Shown: positions 41,662 to 49,370 of the stretch, one piece after another
Position numbering within the stretch: position 1 is the stretch's first letter
How the letters are laid out: every line of letters begins with the position of its first letter
NCBI RefSeq assembly: GCF_001439695.1
Contig: NZ_JYLL01000017.1
Span: 1-64,000, forward strand
DNA length: 64,000 nt
Reading direction: 5' to 3'
Source: Pseudomonas veronii
Lineage (GTDB): Bacteria > Pseudomonadota > Gammaproteobacteria > Pseudomonadales > Pseudomonadaceae
Position numbers and translations under genes: made by a program
The notes under the pieces: generated by a model
Told to the model about the DNA's origin: nothing
Seen by the model: only the letters and a program-made list of their open reading frames with translations
Database searches by the model: none

Positions 41662-42534
41662 ATGAAACGCACACCTCATCTGCTTGCGATCCAGTCTCAT
41701 GTGGTCTTTGGCCACGCCGGAAACAGCGCCGCCGTGTTCCCCATGCAGCGGGTCGGGGTGAACGTGTGGCCGCTCAACACGGTGCAATTCTCCAACCACA
41801 CCCAGTATGGCCAGTGGACGGGCGAAGTGTTAGCGCCGCAGCAGATTCCAGCGCTGGTGGAGGGTATTGCGGCCATCGGTGAATTGGGCAACTGCGACGC
41901 CATACTCTCCGGCTACCTCGGCAGCGCGGCCCAGGGCCGGGCGATCCTCACCGGCGTGGCGCGGATCAAGGCGATCAACCCCAAGGCCCTGTACCTGTGC
42001 GACCCGGTGATGGGCCACCCGGAAAAGGGCTGCATCGTGCCGCAGGAAGTCAGTGATTTTCTGTTGGACGAAGCCGCTGCCATGGCCGACTTCCTGTGCC
42101 CCAACCAGCTGGAACTGGACAGCTTTTCCGGGCGCAAGCCGCAATCGCTGTTCGACTGCCTGGGCATGGCCAAAGCCCTGCTGGCACGCGGGCCCAAGGC
42201 CGTGCTGGTCAAGCACCTGGATTACCCGGGCAAATTGCCGGAAGGCTTTGAGATGCTGCTGGTGACAGCCGAAGGCAGCTGGCACCTGCGTCGGCCGCTG
42301 CTGGCGTTTCCCCGCCAGCCGGTGGGCGTGGGCGACCTGACCTCAGGGTTGTTCCTGGCGCGGGTATTGTTGGGCGACAGCCTGGTGGCCGCTTTCGAGT
42401 TCACCGCGGCGGCGGTGCATGAAGTGCTGCTGGAAACCCAGGCCTGCGCCAGTTATGAACTGGAGCTGGTACGTGCCCAGGATCGCATCGCCCATCCCCG
42501 CGTGCGTTTCGAGGCCACGCCGATCGGCCTGTAA
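41662..42534 (+). CDS. pdxY: Pyridoxal kinase PdxY
   Basis: A protein of 290 residues of the ribokinase fold that phosphorylates pyridoxal in the B6 salvage pathway. Characteristic parts are AIQSHVVFGHAGNSAAVFPM at the substrate site, YLCDPVMGHPEKGCIV, FLCPNQLELDSFSG, and the anion-hole/catalytic GVGDLTSGLFLARVLLG with Asp in GDLTSG. ATG 41662 is the start of the family consensus (MKRTPHLLAIQSHV); the upstream 19 codons are unlikely. A REP-like hairpin follows the stop. Confidence 0.95.
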   Translation: MKRTPHLLAIQSHVVFGHAGNSAAVFPMQRVGVNVWPLNTVQFSNHTQYGQWTGEVLAPQQIPALVEGIAAIGELGNCDAILSGYLGSAAQGRAILTGVARIKAINPKALYLCDPVMGHPEKGCIVPQEVSDFLLDEAAAMADFLCPNQLELDSFSGRKPQSLFDCLGMAKALLARGPKAVLVKHLDYPGKLPEGFEMLLVTAEGSWHLRRPLLAFPRQPVGVGDLTSGLFLARVLLGDSLVAAFEFTAAAVHEVLLETQACASYELELVRAQDRIAHPRVRFEATPIGL

Positions 42535-42550
42535 CTACACAAAACCCAAC

Positions 42551-42576
42551 GTGGGAGGGAGCAAGCCCCCTCCCAC
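42551..42576. repeat. Single REP-like hairpin between convergent genes
   Basis: GTGGGAGGG and CCCTCCCAC form a 9-base-pair stem around AGCAAGCC. It lies 17 bases after pdxY and 27 bases after the thioesterase stop, so it may act as a bidirectional terminator. Confidence 0.75.
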
Positions 42577-42603
42577 ATTTTGCTTGGGTATACAGCCTGG
42601 TGC

Positions 42604-43089
42604 TTACAGCGCGTCGGCTTTGATTTCCTGGTAGCGCTTTTCCAACTCCTGGCGGATCTGCCGGCGTTGCTGCGCCTGCGCAAACCGGCGGCGGTCTTCG
42701 CTGTTGTGCGGTTGCAGTTGCGGCACGGCGGCGGGTTTGCGCTGGTCGTCCACGGCGACCATGGTGAAGAAGCAACTGTTGGTATGGCGCACAGAGCGCT
42801 CGCGGATGTTTTCGGTCACCACCTTGATGCCCACCTCCATCGAGGTGTGGCCGGTGTAGTTGACCGATGCGAGGAAGGTCACCAACTCGCCGACGTGGAT
42901 CGGTTCACGAAAAATCACTTGGTCCACCGACAAGGTCACGACATAACGCCCGGCATAACGGCTCGCGCAGGCGTAGGCCACTTCGTCGAGGTACTTGAGC
43001 AGGGTGCCGCCATGGACATTGCCTGAGAAGTTGGCCATATCAGGGGTCATCAGTACCGTCATCGACAGCTGGGCGTTTCCGGGTTCCAT
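42604..43089 (-). CDS. Hot-dog fold acyl-CoA thioesterase
   Basis: A protein of 161 residues of the YciA/BACH type: TPDMANFSGNVHGGTLLKYLDEVAYACASRY holds the hot-dog helix with catalytic Asp in LLKYLDEVA, followed by RYVVTLSVDQVIFREPIHVG and VNYTGHTSMEVGIKV. A basic C-terminal tail (RRRFAQAQQRRQIRQELEKR) is unusual but common in Pseudomonas members as I recall. It hydrolyses acyl-CoA to free acid and CoA. ATG 43089 (MEPGNAQL) is the family start. Confidence 0.92.
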   Translation of the reverse strand: MEPGNAQLSMTVLMTPDMANFSGNVHGGTLLKYLDEVAYACASRYAGRYVVTLSVDQVIFREPIHVGELVTFLASVNYTGHTSMEVGIKVVTENIRERSVRHTNSCFFTMVAVDDQRKPAAVPQLQPHNSEDRRRFAQAQQRRQIRQELEKRYQEIKADAL

Positions 43090-43377
43090 AGCACACTCAC
43101 GGGTTAGGCATTGGTGGGGAGGCACCTCTGTGGATGCTCGAGTCATTGCAGCGCCATCTCTTACGGGACGCCGGTAGGCGGCTTGCCGTCACGCCTGCAG
43201 CGATCTGTTTCCATATATTGCACCGGCTTTTCGGCGGAAGTCGCGGTGTTAACCTTCAAAAGCCTTTCTAAGGGCATTTCTTACGATCAAGGCAGACTTT
43301 TCCTTCCGCTCTTTACGAAGTTTCAAAGGTGCGGTGGACGTGGGAAAAGCGCCAGTACCCTCAAGGAGCCCCTCGCC

Positions 43378-45141
43378 ATGCACGCCATCAGCTTTATCCA
43401 GGATCTGGCCGTGATCATGTTGGTGGCTGGGGTCGTGACTATCCTGTTTCATCGCCTCAAGCAGCCGGTGGTGCTCGGTTACATCGTCGCCGGGTTCATC
43501 ATTGGCCCCCACACGCCGCCGTTCGGCCTGATCCACGATGAAGACACCATCAAGACCCTCGCCGAACTGGGGGTGATCTTCCTGATGTTCTGCCTGGGCC
43601 TGGAGTTCAGCCTGCGCAAGCTGTTCAAGGTGGGAGCCACGGCGTTTATCGCGGCCTTCCTGGAAATCGTGCTGATGATCTGGATCGGCTACGAGATCGG
43701 CCGCTGGTTCGACTGGAACACCATGGACTCGCTGTTCCTCGGCGCGATCCTGGCGATTTCCTCGACCACCATCATCGTCAAGGCGCTCAACGACCTGAAG
43801 ATGAAAGACCAGCGCTTCGCCCAACTGATTTTCGGCGTGCTGATCGTCGAGGACATCCTCGGCATCGGCATCATCGCCTTGCTGTCGAGCATCGCCGTCA
43901 GTGGCACGGTCAGCTCCGGTGAGGTGTTTTCCACGGTCGGTAAGCTCTCGCTGTTCATGATCGTCGCGCTGGTCATCGGGATTTTGCTGGTGCCGCGCTT
44001 GCTGGCCTACGTGGCCAGGTTCGACAGCAATGAAATGCTGCTGATCACCGTGCTGGGCCTGTGTTTCGGTTTTTGCCTGCTGGTGGTCAAGCTGGAATAC
44101 AGCATGGTGCTGGGGGCGTTCCTGATCGGCGCGATCATGGCCGAATCCCGCCAGTTGATTAAGATCGAGCGCCTGATCGAGCCGGTTCGCGACATGTTCA
44201 GCGCAATCTTCTTTGTCGCCATTGGCTTGATGATCGACCCGCAGATCCTGCTGCAATATGCCTGGCCGATTGCCGTGATCAGCGTGGCCGTGGTGCTGGG
44301 CAAGATGTTGTCCTGCGGCATGGGCGCATTTATCGCCGGCAATGACGGCCGCACGTCGTTGCGCGTTGGGATGGGGCTGTCACAAATTGGTGAGTTTTCC
44401 TTCATCATCGCGGCGCTCGGCATGACCTTGCAGGTGACCAGTGACTTCCTCTACCCGGTGGCGGTCGCGGTGTCGGCGATCACCACATTGCTCACCCCAT
44501 ACCTGATTCGCGGCGCCGACCCATTGTCGCTGAAGATTGCCGCCGTGATGCCCAAGCGCATGAGCCGGGTATTTGGCCTCTATGGCGAATGGCTGCGCAG
44601 CATTCAGCCCCACGGCGAGGGGGCGCTGCTGGCGTCGATGATCCGCAAAATCGTGCTGCAAGTGGGGGTGAACCTGGCGCTGGTGGTGGCGATCTTCTTT
44701 ACCGGCAGTTACTTCGCGCTGCGTATCGGCGGGTATCTGGAGGGCTGGATCAGTGATCCAAGCTGGCAGAAGGCGTTGATCTGGGGCGCGGCGTTGCTGT
44801 TGTCGCTGCCGTTCCTGATTGCGGCGTACCGCAAGCTCAAGGCGCTGTCGATGCTGCTGGCGGAGATGAGCGTCAAGCCGGAAATGGCCGGGCGGCATAC
44901 CCAGCGCGTGCGTCGGGTGATCGCCGAGGTGATCCCGATTTTGTCGCTGCTGGTGATCTTCCTGCTATTGGCGGCGTTGTCGGCGAGTATTCTGCCGACC
45001 AACAAGTTGCTGGTGCTGATCGCCGTGGTCGCGGCGGCGGTGGCGGCCGTGCTCTGGCGGTGGTTCATCCGCGTGCATACGCGGATGCAGGTCGCTTTGC
45101 TGGAGACTCTGGATAACCACAAGGATACGCCGGAACACTGA
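43378..45141 (+). CDS. CPA2-family monovalent cation:proton antiporter
   Basis: A protein of 587 residues with about twelve membrane segments of the KefB/KefC/RosB type. Signatures are QPVVLGYIVAGFIIGPHTPP, LGVIFLMFCLGLEFSLRKL, LAISSTTIIVKALNDL and VEDILGIGIIALLSS (antiporter Asp), and a C-terminal extra membrane region in place of the cytoplasmic NAD-binding TrkA-N domain of Kef proteins. K+ or Na+ efflux is expected. ATG 43378 follows AAGGAG by 9 bases, which overrides the much longer open frame. In P. aeruginosa a homologue sits near pdxY (PA5518). Confidence 0.92.
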   Translation: MHAISFIQDLAVIMLVAGVVTILFHRLKQPVVLGYIVAGFIIGPHTPPFGLIHDEDTIKTLAELGVIFLMFCLGLEFSLRKLFKVGATAFIAAFLEIVLMIWIGYEIGRWFDWNTMDSLFLGAILAISSTTIIVKALNDLKMKDQRFAQLIFGVLIVEDILGIGIIALLSSIAVSGTVSSGEVFSTVGKLSLFMIVALVIGILLVPRLLAYVARFDSNEMLLITVLGLCFGFCLLVVKLEYSMVLGAFLIGAIMAESRQLIKIERLIEPVRDMFSAIFFVAIGLMIDPQILLQYAWPIAVISVAVVLGKMLSCGMGAFIAGNDGRTSLRVGMGLSQIGEFSFIIAALGMTLQVTSDFLYPVAVAVSAITTLLTPYLIRGADPLSLKIAAVMPKRMSRVFGLYGEWLRSIQPHGEGALLASMIRKIVLQVGVNLALVVAIFFTGSYFALRIGGYLEGWISDPSWQKALIWGAALLLSLPFLIAAYRKLKALSMLLAEMSVKPEMAGRHTQRVRRVIAEVIPILSLLVIFLLLAALSASILPTNKLLVLIAVVAAAVAAVLWRWFIRVHTRMQVALLETLDNHKDTPEH

Positions 45142-45178
45142 GGAGGCTGGGCCGCCCCGCGCGAGCAGGACGCAGGTG

Positions 45179-45586
45179 TCAGCTTTCCAGCCAGACGTCC
45201 CGTGCCCAGTGCCACACCGACTCCCAGGTTTCTTCGGTGACGAGTTCTTCTTCGGCGCACCACAGCACCACGGTGCCGTCTTCTTCGACGCAGTAGTAGT
45301 CGTCGCCGTCCTGGCAGATCGGGATCATGCTGCGGTCAACACCGGCATCCCAGGCGTTGGCCGCCACATCCGGCAGGTAGGTGTGGGACTGCGGGTCGGT
45401 GACGGTCACCGGCTCCAGGCTGCCGTACACCACGTCGCTGACGGTTAGCAGGAATTCGCGGAAGACAAACGGGATGTCGATGAACAGCTGTTCCTCGATT
45501 TCCACCAGTTGGTCTTCATCAGGCAGTTCCAGAGGAACCGGAACCGGTTCGTTGGCTTCACGCAATTGTTCGATGACTTCTTCCAC
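45179..45586 (-). CDS. SMI1/KNR4-family protein
   Basis: An acidic protein of 135 residues with the SMI1/KNR4 pattern: a helix-rich N terminus (EIEEQLFIDIPFVFREFLLT), then IPICQDGDDYYCVEEDGTVVLW and a Trp-rich end ETWESVWHWARDVWL. The fold is used both in housekeeping roles and as immunity proteins to toxins. No toxin gene is adjacent here, so immunity is not supported. The family is widely conserved at this spot in Pseudomonas, to my recollection. Confidence 0.9.
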   Translation of the reverse strand: MEEVIEQLREANEPVPVPLELPDEDQLVEIEEQLFIDIPFVFREFLLTVSDVVYGSLEPVTVTDPQSHTYLPDVAANAWDAGVDRSMIPICQDGDDYYCVEEDGTVVLWCAEEELVTEETWESVWHWARDVWLES

Positions 45587-45667
45587 GGCCGGGATCCTCT
45601 TGCTAGATGGCGCGGTTTACAGGGGCGTTTTATACAGTAGCGCGCTATAAGTGCAACCGTGAAATAG

Positions 45668-45694
45668 AAAACCCCGGAACATGTCCGGGGTTTT
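45668..45694 (-). terminator. Rho-independent terminator of the Tim44-like gene
   Basis: AAAACCCCGGA and TCCGGGGTTTT form an 11-pair stem around a 5-base loop (45668-45694). It lies 28 bases after the Tim44-like stop on the minus strand and upstream of the SMI1 gene start, so it separates the two transcripts. Confidence 0.85.
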
Positions 45695-45722
45695 GCTTAC
45701 GGCTTGTTCAAGCGTGTGGCTA

Positions 45723-46592
45723 TCAGCCGTTCTGGCGGATACCGGCGACCAGCCAAGGCTGGTTGTCGCCTTGGGCGCGTTCCATGTTCCAGCTTTCGCT
45801 GAACACTTCGCCCTGGTCGAAACGCGAGGTCTTCGACACACCGCTGAACGTCAGGGTGGCGATGGTCTTGTCGGCGCGATCGTCCACACCTTCGAGCTGC
45901 ACGCGCAGGTCGTCGATGTAGGTCGACTGGAAGCCGTCGCCCAGGTCGGCGCGTTCGCGCTTGAGGAACTCGAGCAGTTGCGGGGTCACGAACTCGGAGA
46001 TTTTATCCATTTCGTTGGCGTCCCAGTGCTGCTGCAGGGACTGGAAGTGGCTGCGGGCCGCTTCGACGAAACGTTCTTCGTTGAACCAGGCCGGCGCATT
46101 GATCACCGGGCGGGCAGCAGCAGGTGCGGCCGAACCACCGAAGATCGAACCCATGGCTGGCTTCTGCTCGAACACTTCACGCTGCATCGGCGCGCCGGCT
46201 GGAGCCATGTGCTCCTGCTGCTTGCGACGACGGGCGGCGATGAAGCGGAAGATCAGGAAGGCGATGACCGCCATGATCAGGATGTCGAAGATCTGCATGC
46301 CCTGGAAGCCGCCGCCCATGAACATGGATGCGAGCAGGCCACCGGCGGCGATACCGGCCAGAGGGCCCAACCAGCGCGAAGCACCGCCGGCCTTGGCGGC
46401 TGCGCCAGCGGCACCGGCCGCGCCGGCAGTGGCGGCAGCACCGCCGACGCCGGCGGACGGAGCCATTTGGCTGGTCTGGTGAGTTGGTGCCGAGCCTATG
46501 CTTTTGCCGCCACCGAAGCGTTTGGCGTTGGCATCGAGGCTCATCGTCAGGCCAATGCACAGCGCCATGGCGATGCTAAGAAAACGTTTCAT
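45723..46592 (-). CDS. Tim44-like domain membrane protein
   Basis: A protein of 289 residues. A signal peptide (MKRFLSIAMALCIGLTMSLD) is followed by a Gly/Ala-rich linker and one or two membrane helices (FDILIMAVIAFLIFRFIAAR). The C-terminal Tim44-like domain contains WFNEERFVEAARSHFQSLQQ and ISEFVTPQLLEFLKRER. In mitochondria Tim44 tethers Hsp70 to the import pore; bacterial members are of unknown function. ATG 46592 gives the signal peptide; the frame is open upstream without a ribosome site. Confidence 0.9.
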   Translation of the reverse strand: MKRFLSIAMALCIGLTMSLDANAKRFGGGKSIGSAPTHQTSQMAPSAGVGGAAATAGAAGAAGAAAKAGGASRWLGPLAGIAAGGLLASMFMGGGFQGMQIFDILIMAVIAFLIFRFIAARRRKQQEHMAPAGAPMQREVFEQKPAMGSIFGGSAAPAAARPVINAPAWFNEERFVEAARSHFQSLQQHWDANEMDKISEFVTPQLLEFLKRERADLGDGFQSTYIDDLRVQLEGVDDRADKTIATLTFSGVSKTSRFDQGEVFSESWNMERAQGDNQPWLVAGIRQNG

Positions 46593-46786
46593 AAAGGGAA
46601 TTCCCATTTGTGGATTGCACGCGCGCCATGTTGCACAGGTGTCGTGACAGTGGCTAGCGACATAATGTTTCGGGCTTTTGCGTAAGACAGAATCCGAAGG
46701 GTCTGTAGGACTAGTTACAGATATTGGCCCGCGCGCATCAAAAACAAGGGTGGACGCGAAACCTTCATGCTGAACCGTCCTTCTGT

Positions 46787-46889
46787 CTGTAGGAGCGAGC
46801 TTGCTCGCGAAGATCGCCAACGATAACGCGGGCATCCTGGATGAGACGCGTTGTCTGAGGGTTTTTCGCGAGCAAGCTCGCTCCTACAG
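46787..46889. repeat. REPIN of a second sequence class
   Basis: CTGTAGGAGCGAGCTTGCTC and its inverted partner GAGCAAGCTCGCTCCTACAG flank about 60 bases. The arms (TAGGAGCGAGC) differ from the GTGGGAGGGGG class elsewhere in the window. It lies in the 315-base gap between the Tim44-like gene and the uvrD 3' end; I see nothing else there. Confidence 0.85.
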
Positions 46890-46907
46890 GGGGAAGGGGT
46901 CAGCGTG

Positions 46908-49091
46908 TCAGACCGCTTCGAGCTTCGCGTAACCCATCATCAGCCACTTGCTGCCCTCGGCGAAGTTCACCTGCACCCGTGCCTGGGCGCCGGCGCCTTC
47001 GAAGTTGAGGATCACCCCTTCGCCGAAGATCGCATGCTTGACCTGCTGGCCAAGGCTGAACGGGGTTTCCGGGATCTCGGAACCGGCAAACAGGCTGCTG
47101 GAGTTCTGCTGCTGTCCGCCGCCGAACGGGCGACTGACGCTGTTGGACAGGCGCACTTCCTGGATCAGCCCCTTCGGCACTTCTCGCACGAAGCGCGACA
47201 CCTTGTTGTAGGTCTCACTCCCGTACAGGCGGCGGGTCTCGGCGTAGGTCATCACCAGGTTCTGCATCGCCCGGGTAATGCCCACGTAGGCCAGGCGGCG
47301 TTCTTCCTCAAGGCGGCCGGGCTCTTCCAGGCTCATCTTGTGGGGGAACAGGCCTTCTTCCATGCCCACCAGGAACACGTAAGGAAACTCCAGGCCCTTG
47401 GCGCTGTGCAAGGTCATCAGCTGGATGCTGTCTTCATGCTCATCGGCCTGGGTATCGCCTGCTTCCAGCGACGCATGGCCGAGGAACGCGGCGAGCGGGG
47501 TCAGTTCTTCATCGGCCTCGGTGTTTTCAAACGCGCGGGCGGCGCTGACCAGTTCCTCAAGGTTTTCCACCCGGGCCTGGCCTTTCTCGCCTTTTTCCGC
47601 TTCGTGATAGGCAATCAGCCCGGACTGCTCGATCACGGTCTGGGTCATCAAATGCAGGGGCATGTCCGCGCACTTGGCCGTCAGGTTCTCGATCAGCTCG
47701 ACAAACACACCCAACGCCCCGGCAGCACGGCCGGTCAGGCCTTTATTGGCGATCAGCAAGCGCATGGCTTCCCACATCGACACATCGGCGTGGCGCGCAT
47801 GGTCGCGAATCGCTTCAACGGTTTTTTCGCCGATGCCGCGGGCCGGGATATTGATCACCCGCTCCAGCGCCGCGTCGTTGCCGCGACCTTCCAGCAAACG
47901 CAGGTAGGCCATGGCGTTCTTGATTTCGGCGCGCTCGAAGAAGCGCTGGCCGCCGTAAATACGGTACGGGATGCGCTCGCGCAGCAAGGCTTCTTCCAGC
48001 ACCCGCGATTGGGCGTTGGAACGGTACAGAATCGCGATGTCGCTGCGCGCCAGGCCGGTTTTCAATGCGCTTTCGATGGTTTCCACCACGTAGCGCGCTT
48101 CGTCGTGCTCGTTGAACGCCGCGTACAGGTTGATCGCTTCGCCTTCGCCGCCGTCGGTCCACAGCTCTTTGCCCAGGCGCCCGGTGTTATTGGCGATCAA
48201 GGCGTTGGCGGCTTTGAGGATCCCGGCGGTGGAGCGGTAGTTCTGCTCCAGGCGGATGGTGACCGCGTCCGGGAAGTCTTCGGAATACTGGTAGATGTTC
48301 TCGATTTTCGCGCCGCGCCAGCCGTAGATCGACTGGTCGTCGTCGCCCACCACCATCAGGCTGTCGCCGCCCTTGGCCAGCAGGCGCAACCAGGCGTACT
48401 GCACGGCGTTGGTGTCCTGGAACTCGTCGACCAGGATATGCCGGAAGCGTTTCTGGTAATGGGCCAGCAGGCCGGGGTTATCGCGCCACAGGTCGAGGGC
48501 GCGCAGCAGCAGCTCGGAGAAGTCGATCACGCCGGCGCGCACGCAGGCCGCCTCGTAGGCTTCATAAATGCTGCGCATGGTGGCCAGGAACAAATCGCCG
48601 CTGGCCTGGATATGTTGCGGGCGCAGGCCTTCGTCTTTCTGGCCGTTGATGAACCATTGGGCCTGGCGCGCCGGCCAACGCTGTTCGTCGAGGCCCAGCT
48701 CGCGGATCACGCGCTTGACCAGGCGTTGCTGGTCATCGCTGTCGAGGATCTGGAAGGTCTGGGCCAGGCCCGCCTCCTGCCAATGCGCCCGCAGCAGGCG
48801 GTGCGCCAGGCCGTGGAAGGTGCCCACCCACATGCCGGCCGGGCTGATGCCCATCAACTGCTCGATGCGGTGACGCATCTCGGCAGCGGCCTTGTTGGTG
48901 AAGGTCACCGACAGGATCGAATGCGGGGACGCGTTCTCGACCTGGATCAACCAGGCGATACGGTGTACCAGCACTCGGGTTTTACCGGAGCCAGCACCGG
49001 CCAGGACCAACTGACGGCCAACGGGGGCCGCTACGGCCTGGCGTTGGGCATCGTTGAGGGAATTCAGCAAAAGGGAGAGATCATCGCGCAT
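46908..49091 (-). CDS. uvrD: DNA helicase II
   Basis: A protein of 727 residues of superfamily 1A. Motif I LAGAGSGKTRVLVHRIAWL (about 30-48), motif Ia SILSVTFTNKAA, motif II VDEFQDTN, motif III VVGDDDQSIYGWRGA, motif IV EQNYRSTAGIL, motif V LMTLHSAKGLEFPYVFLVGM and motif VI RRLAYVGITRA are all present. It unwinds DNA in nucleotide excision repair and mismatch repair. The C-terminal UvrD region ends in a Tudor-like FGEGVILNFEGAGAQARVQV segment typical of UvrD. A divergent PAS-GGDEF-EAL gene lies 279 bases away, as in P. aeruginosa (PA5443/PA5442). Confidence 0.97.
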   Translation of the reverse strand: MRDDLSLLLNSLNDAQRQAVAAPVGRQLVLAGAGSGKTRVLVHRIAWLIQVENASPHSILSVTFTNKAAAEMRHRIEQLMGISPAGMWVGTFHGLAHRLLRAHWQEAGLAQTFQILDSDDQQRLVKRVIRELGLDEQRWPARQAQWFINGQKDEGLRPQHIQASGDLFLATMRSIYEAYEAACVRAGVIDFSELLLRALDLWRDNPGLLAHYQKRFRHILVDEFQDTNAVQYAWLRLLAKGGDSLMVVGDDDQSIYGWRGAKIENIYQYSEDFPDAVTIRLEQNYRSTAGILKAANALIANNTGRLGKELWTDGGEGEAINLYAAFNEHDEARYVVETIESALKTGLARSDIAILYRSNAQSRVLEEALLRERIPYRIYGGQRFFERAEIKNAMAYLRLLEGRGNDAALERVINIPARGIGEKTVEAIRDHARHADVSMWEAMRLLIANKGLTGRAAGALGVFVELIENLTAKCADMPLHLMTQTVIEQSGLIAYHEAEKGEKGQARVENLEELVSAARAFENTEADEELTPLAAFLGHASLEAGDTQADEHEDSIQLMTLHSAKGLEFPYVFLVGMEEGLFPHKMSLEEPGRLEEERRLAYVGITRAMQNLVMTYAETRRLYGSETYNKVSRFVREVPKGLIQEVRLSNSVSRPFGGGQQQNSSSLFAGSEIPETPFSLGQQVKHAIFGEGVILNFEGAGAQARVQVNFAEGSKWLMMGYAKLEAV

Positions 49092-49370
49092 CGGCGCATT
49101 CTATGGCCCGCGGGGGAGTGGGGCAAATCCCATTGGCGGATGGCCGACGGAAAACCTGCGGCGCGTGCCGGGGCGGGCACGCGTTCCGGCGGGGCTGATG
49201 ACTGGTTGGTCATGGGCCACAGGCCGCGCCGCGTCTCGCTCAAGCCGTCTGGCCCCGAGGTTTGCGCGGTACGCCTCGCTGGTTTTTATGACGCGCAGCA
49301 GTTTGGCCCGAGCGCTTGCTTGTGTATGCTCCGTCGACGTTTCGGGCTCACCATTATAAGAACACTGCCT

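Noticed and set aside
45179..45586. SMI1/KNR4 protein as an immunity gene of a polymorphic toxin system.
   Set aside because: No toxin or secretion gene is adjacent; neighbours are core genes.
46851..49370. Extension of the PAS-GGDEF-EAL frame across the whole uvrD locus (a 1797-residue protein).
   Set aside because: The extension is antisense to uvrD motifs; ATG 49371 gives a normal membrane start.
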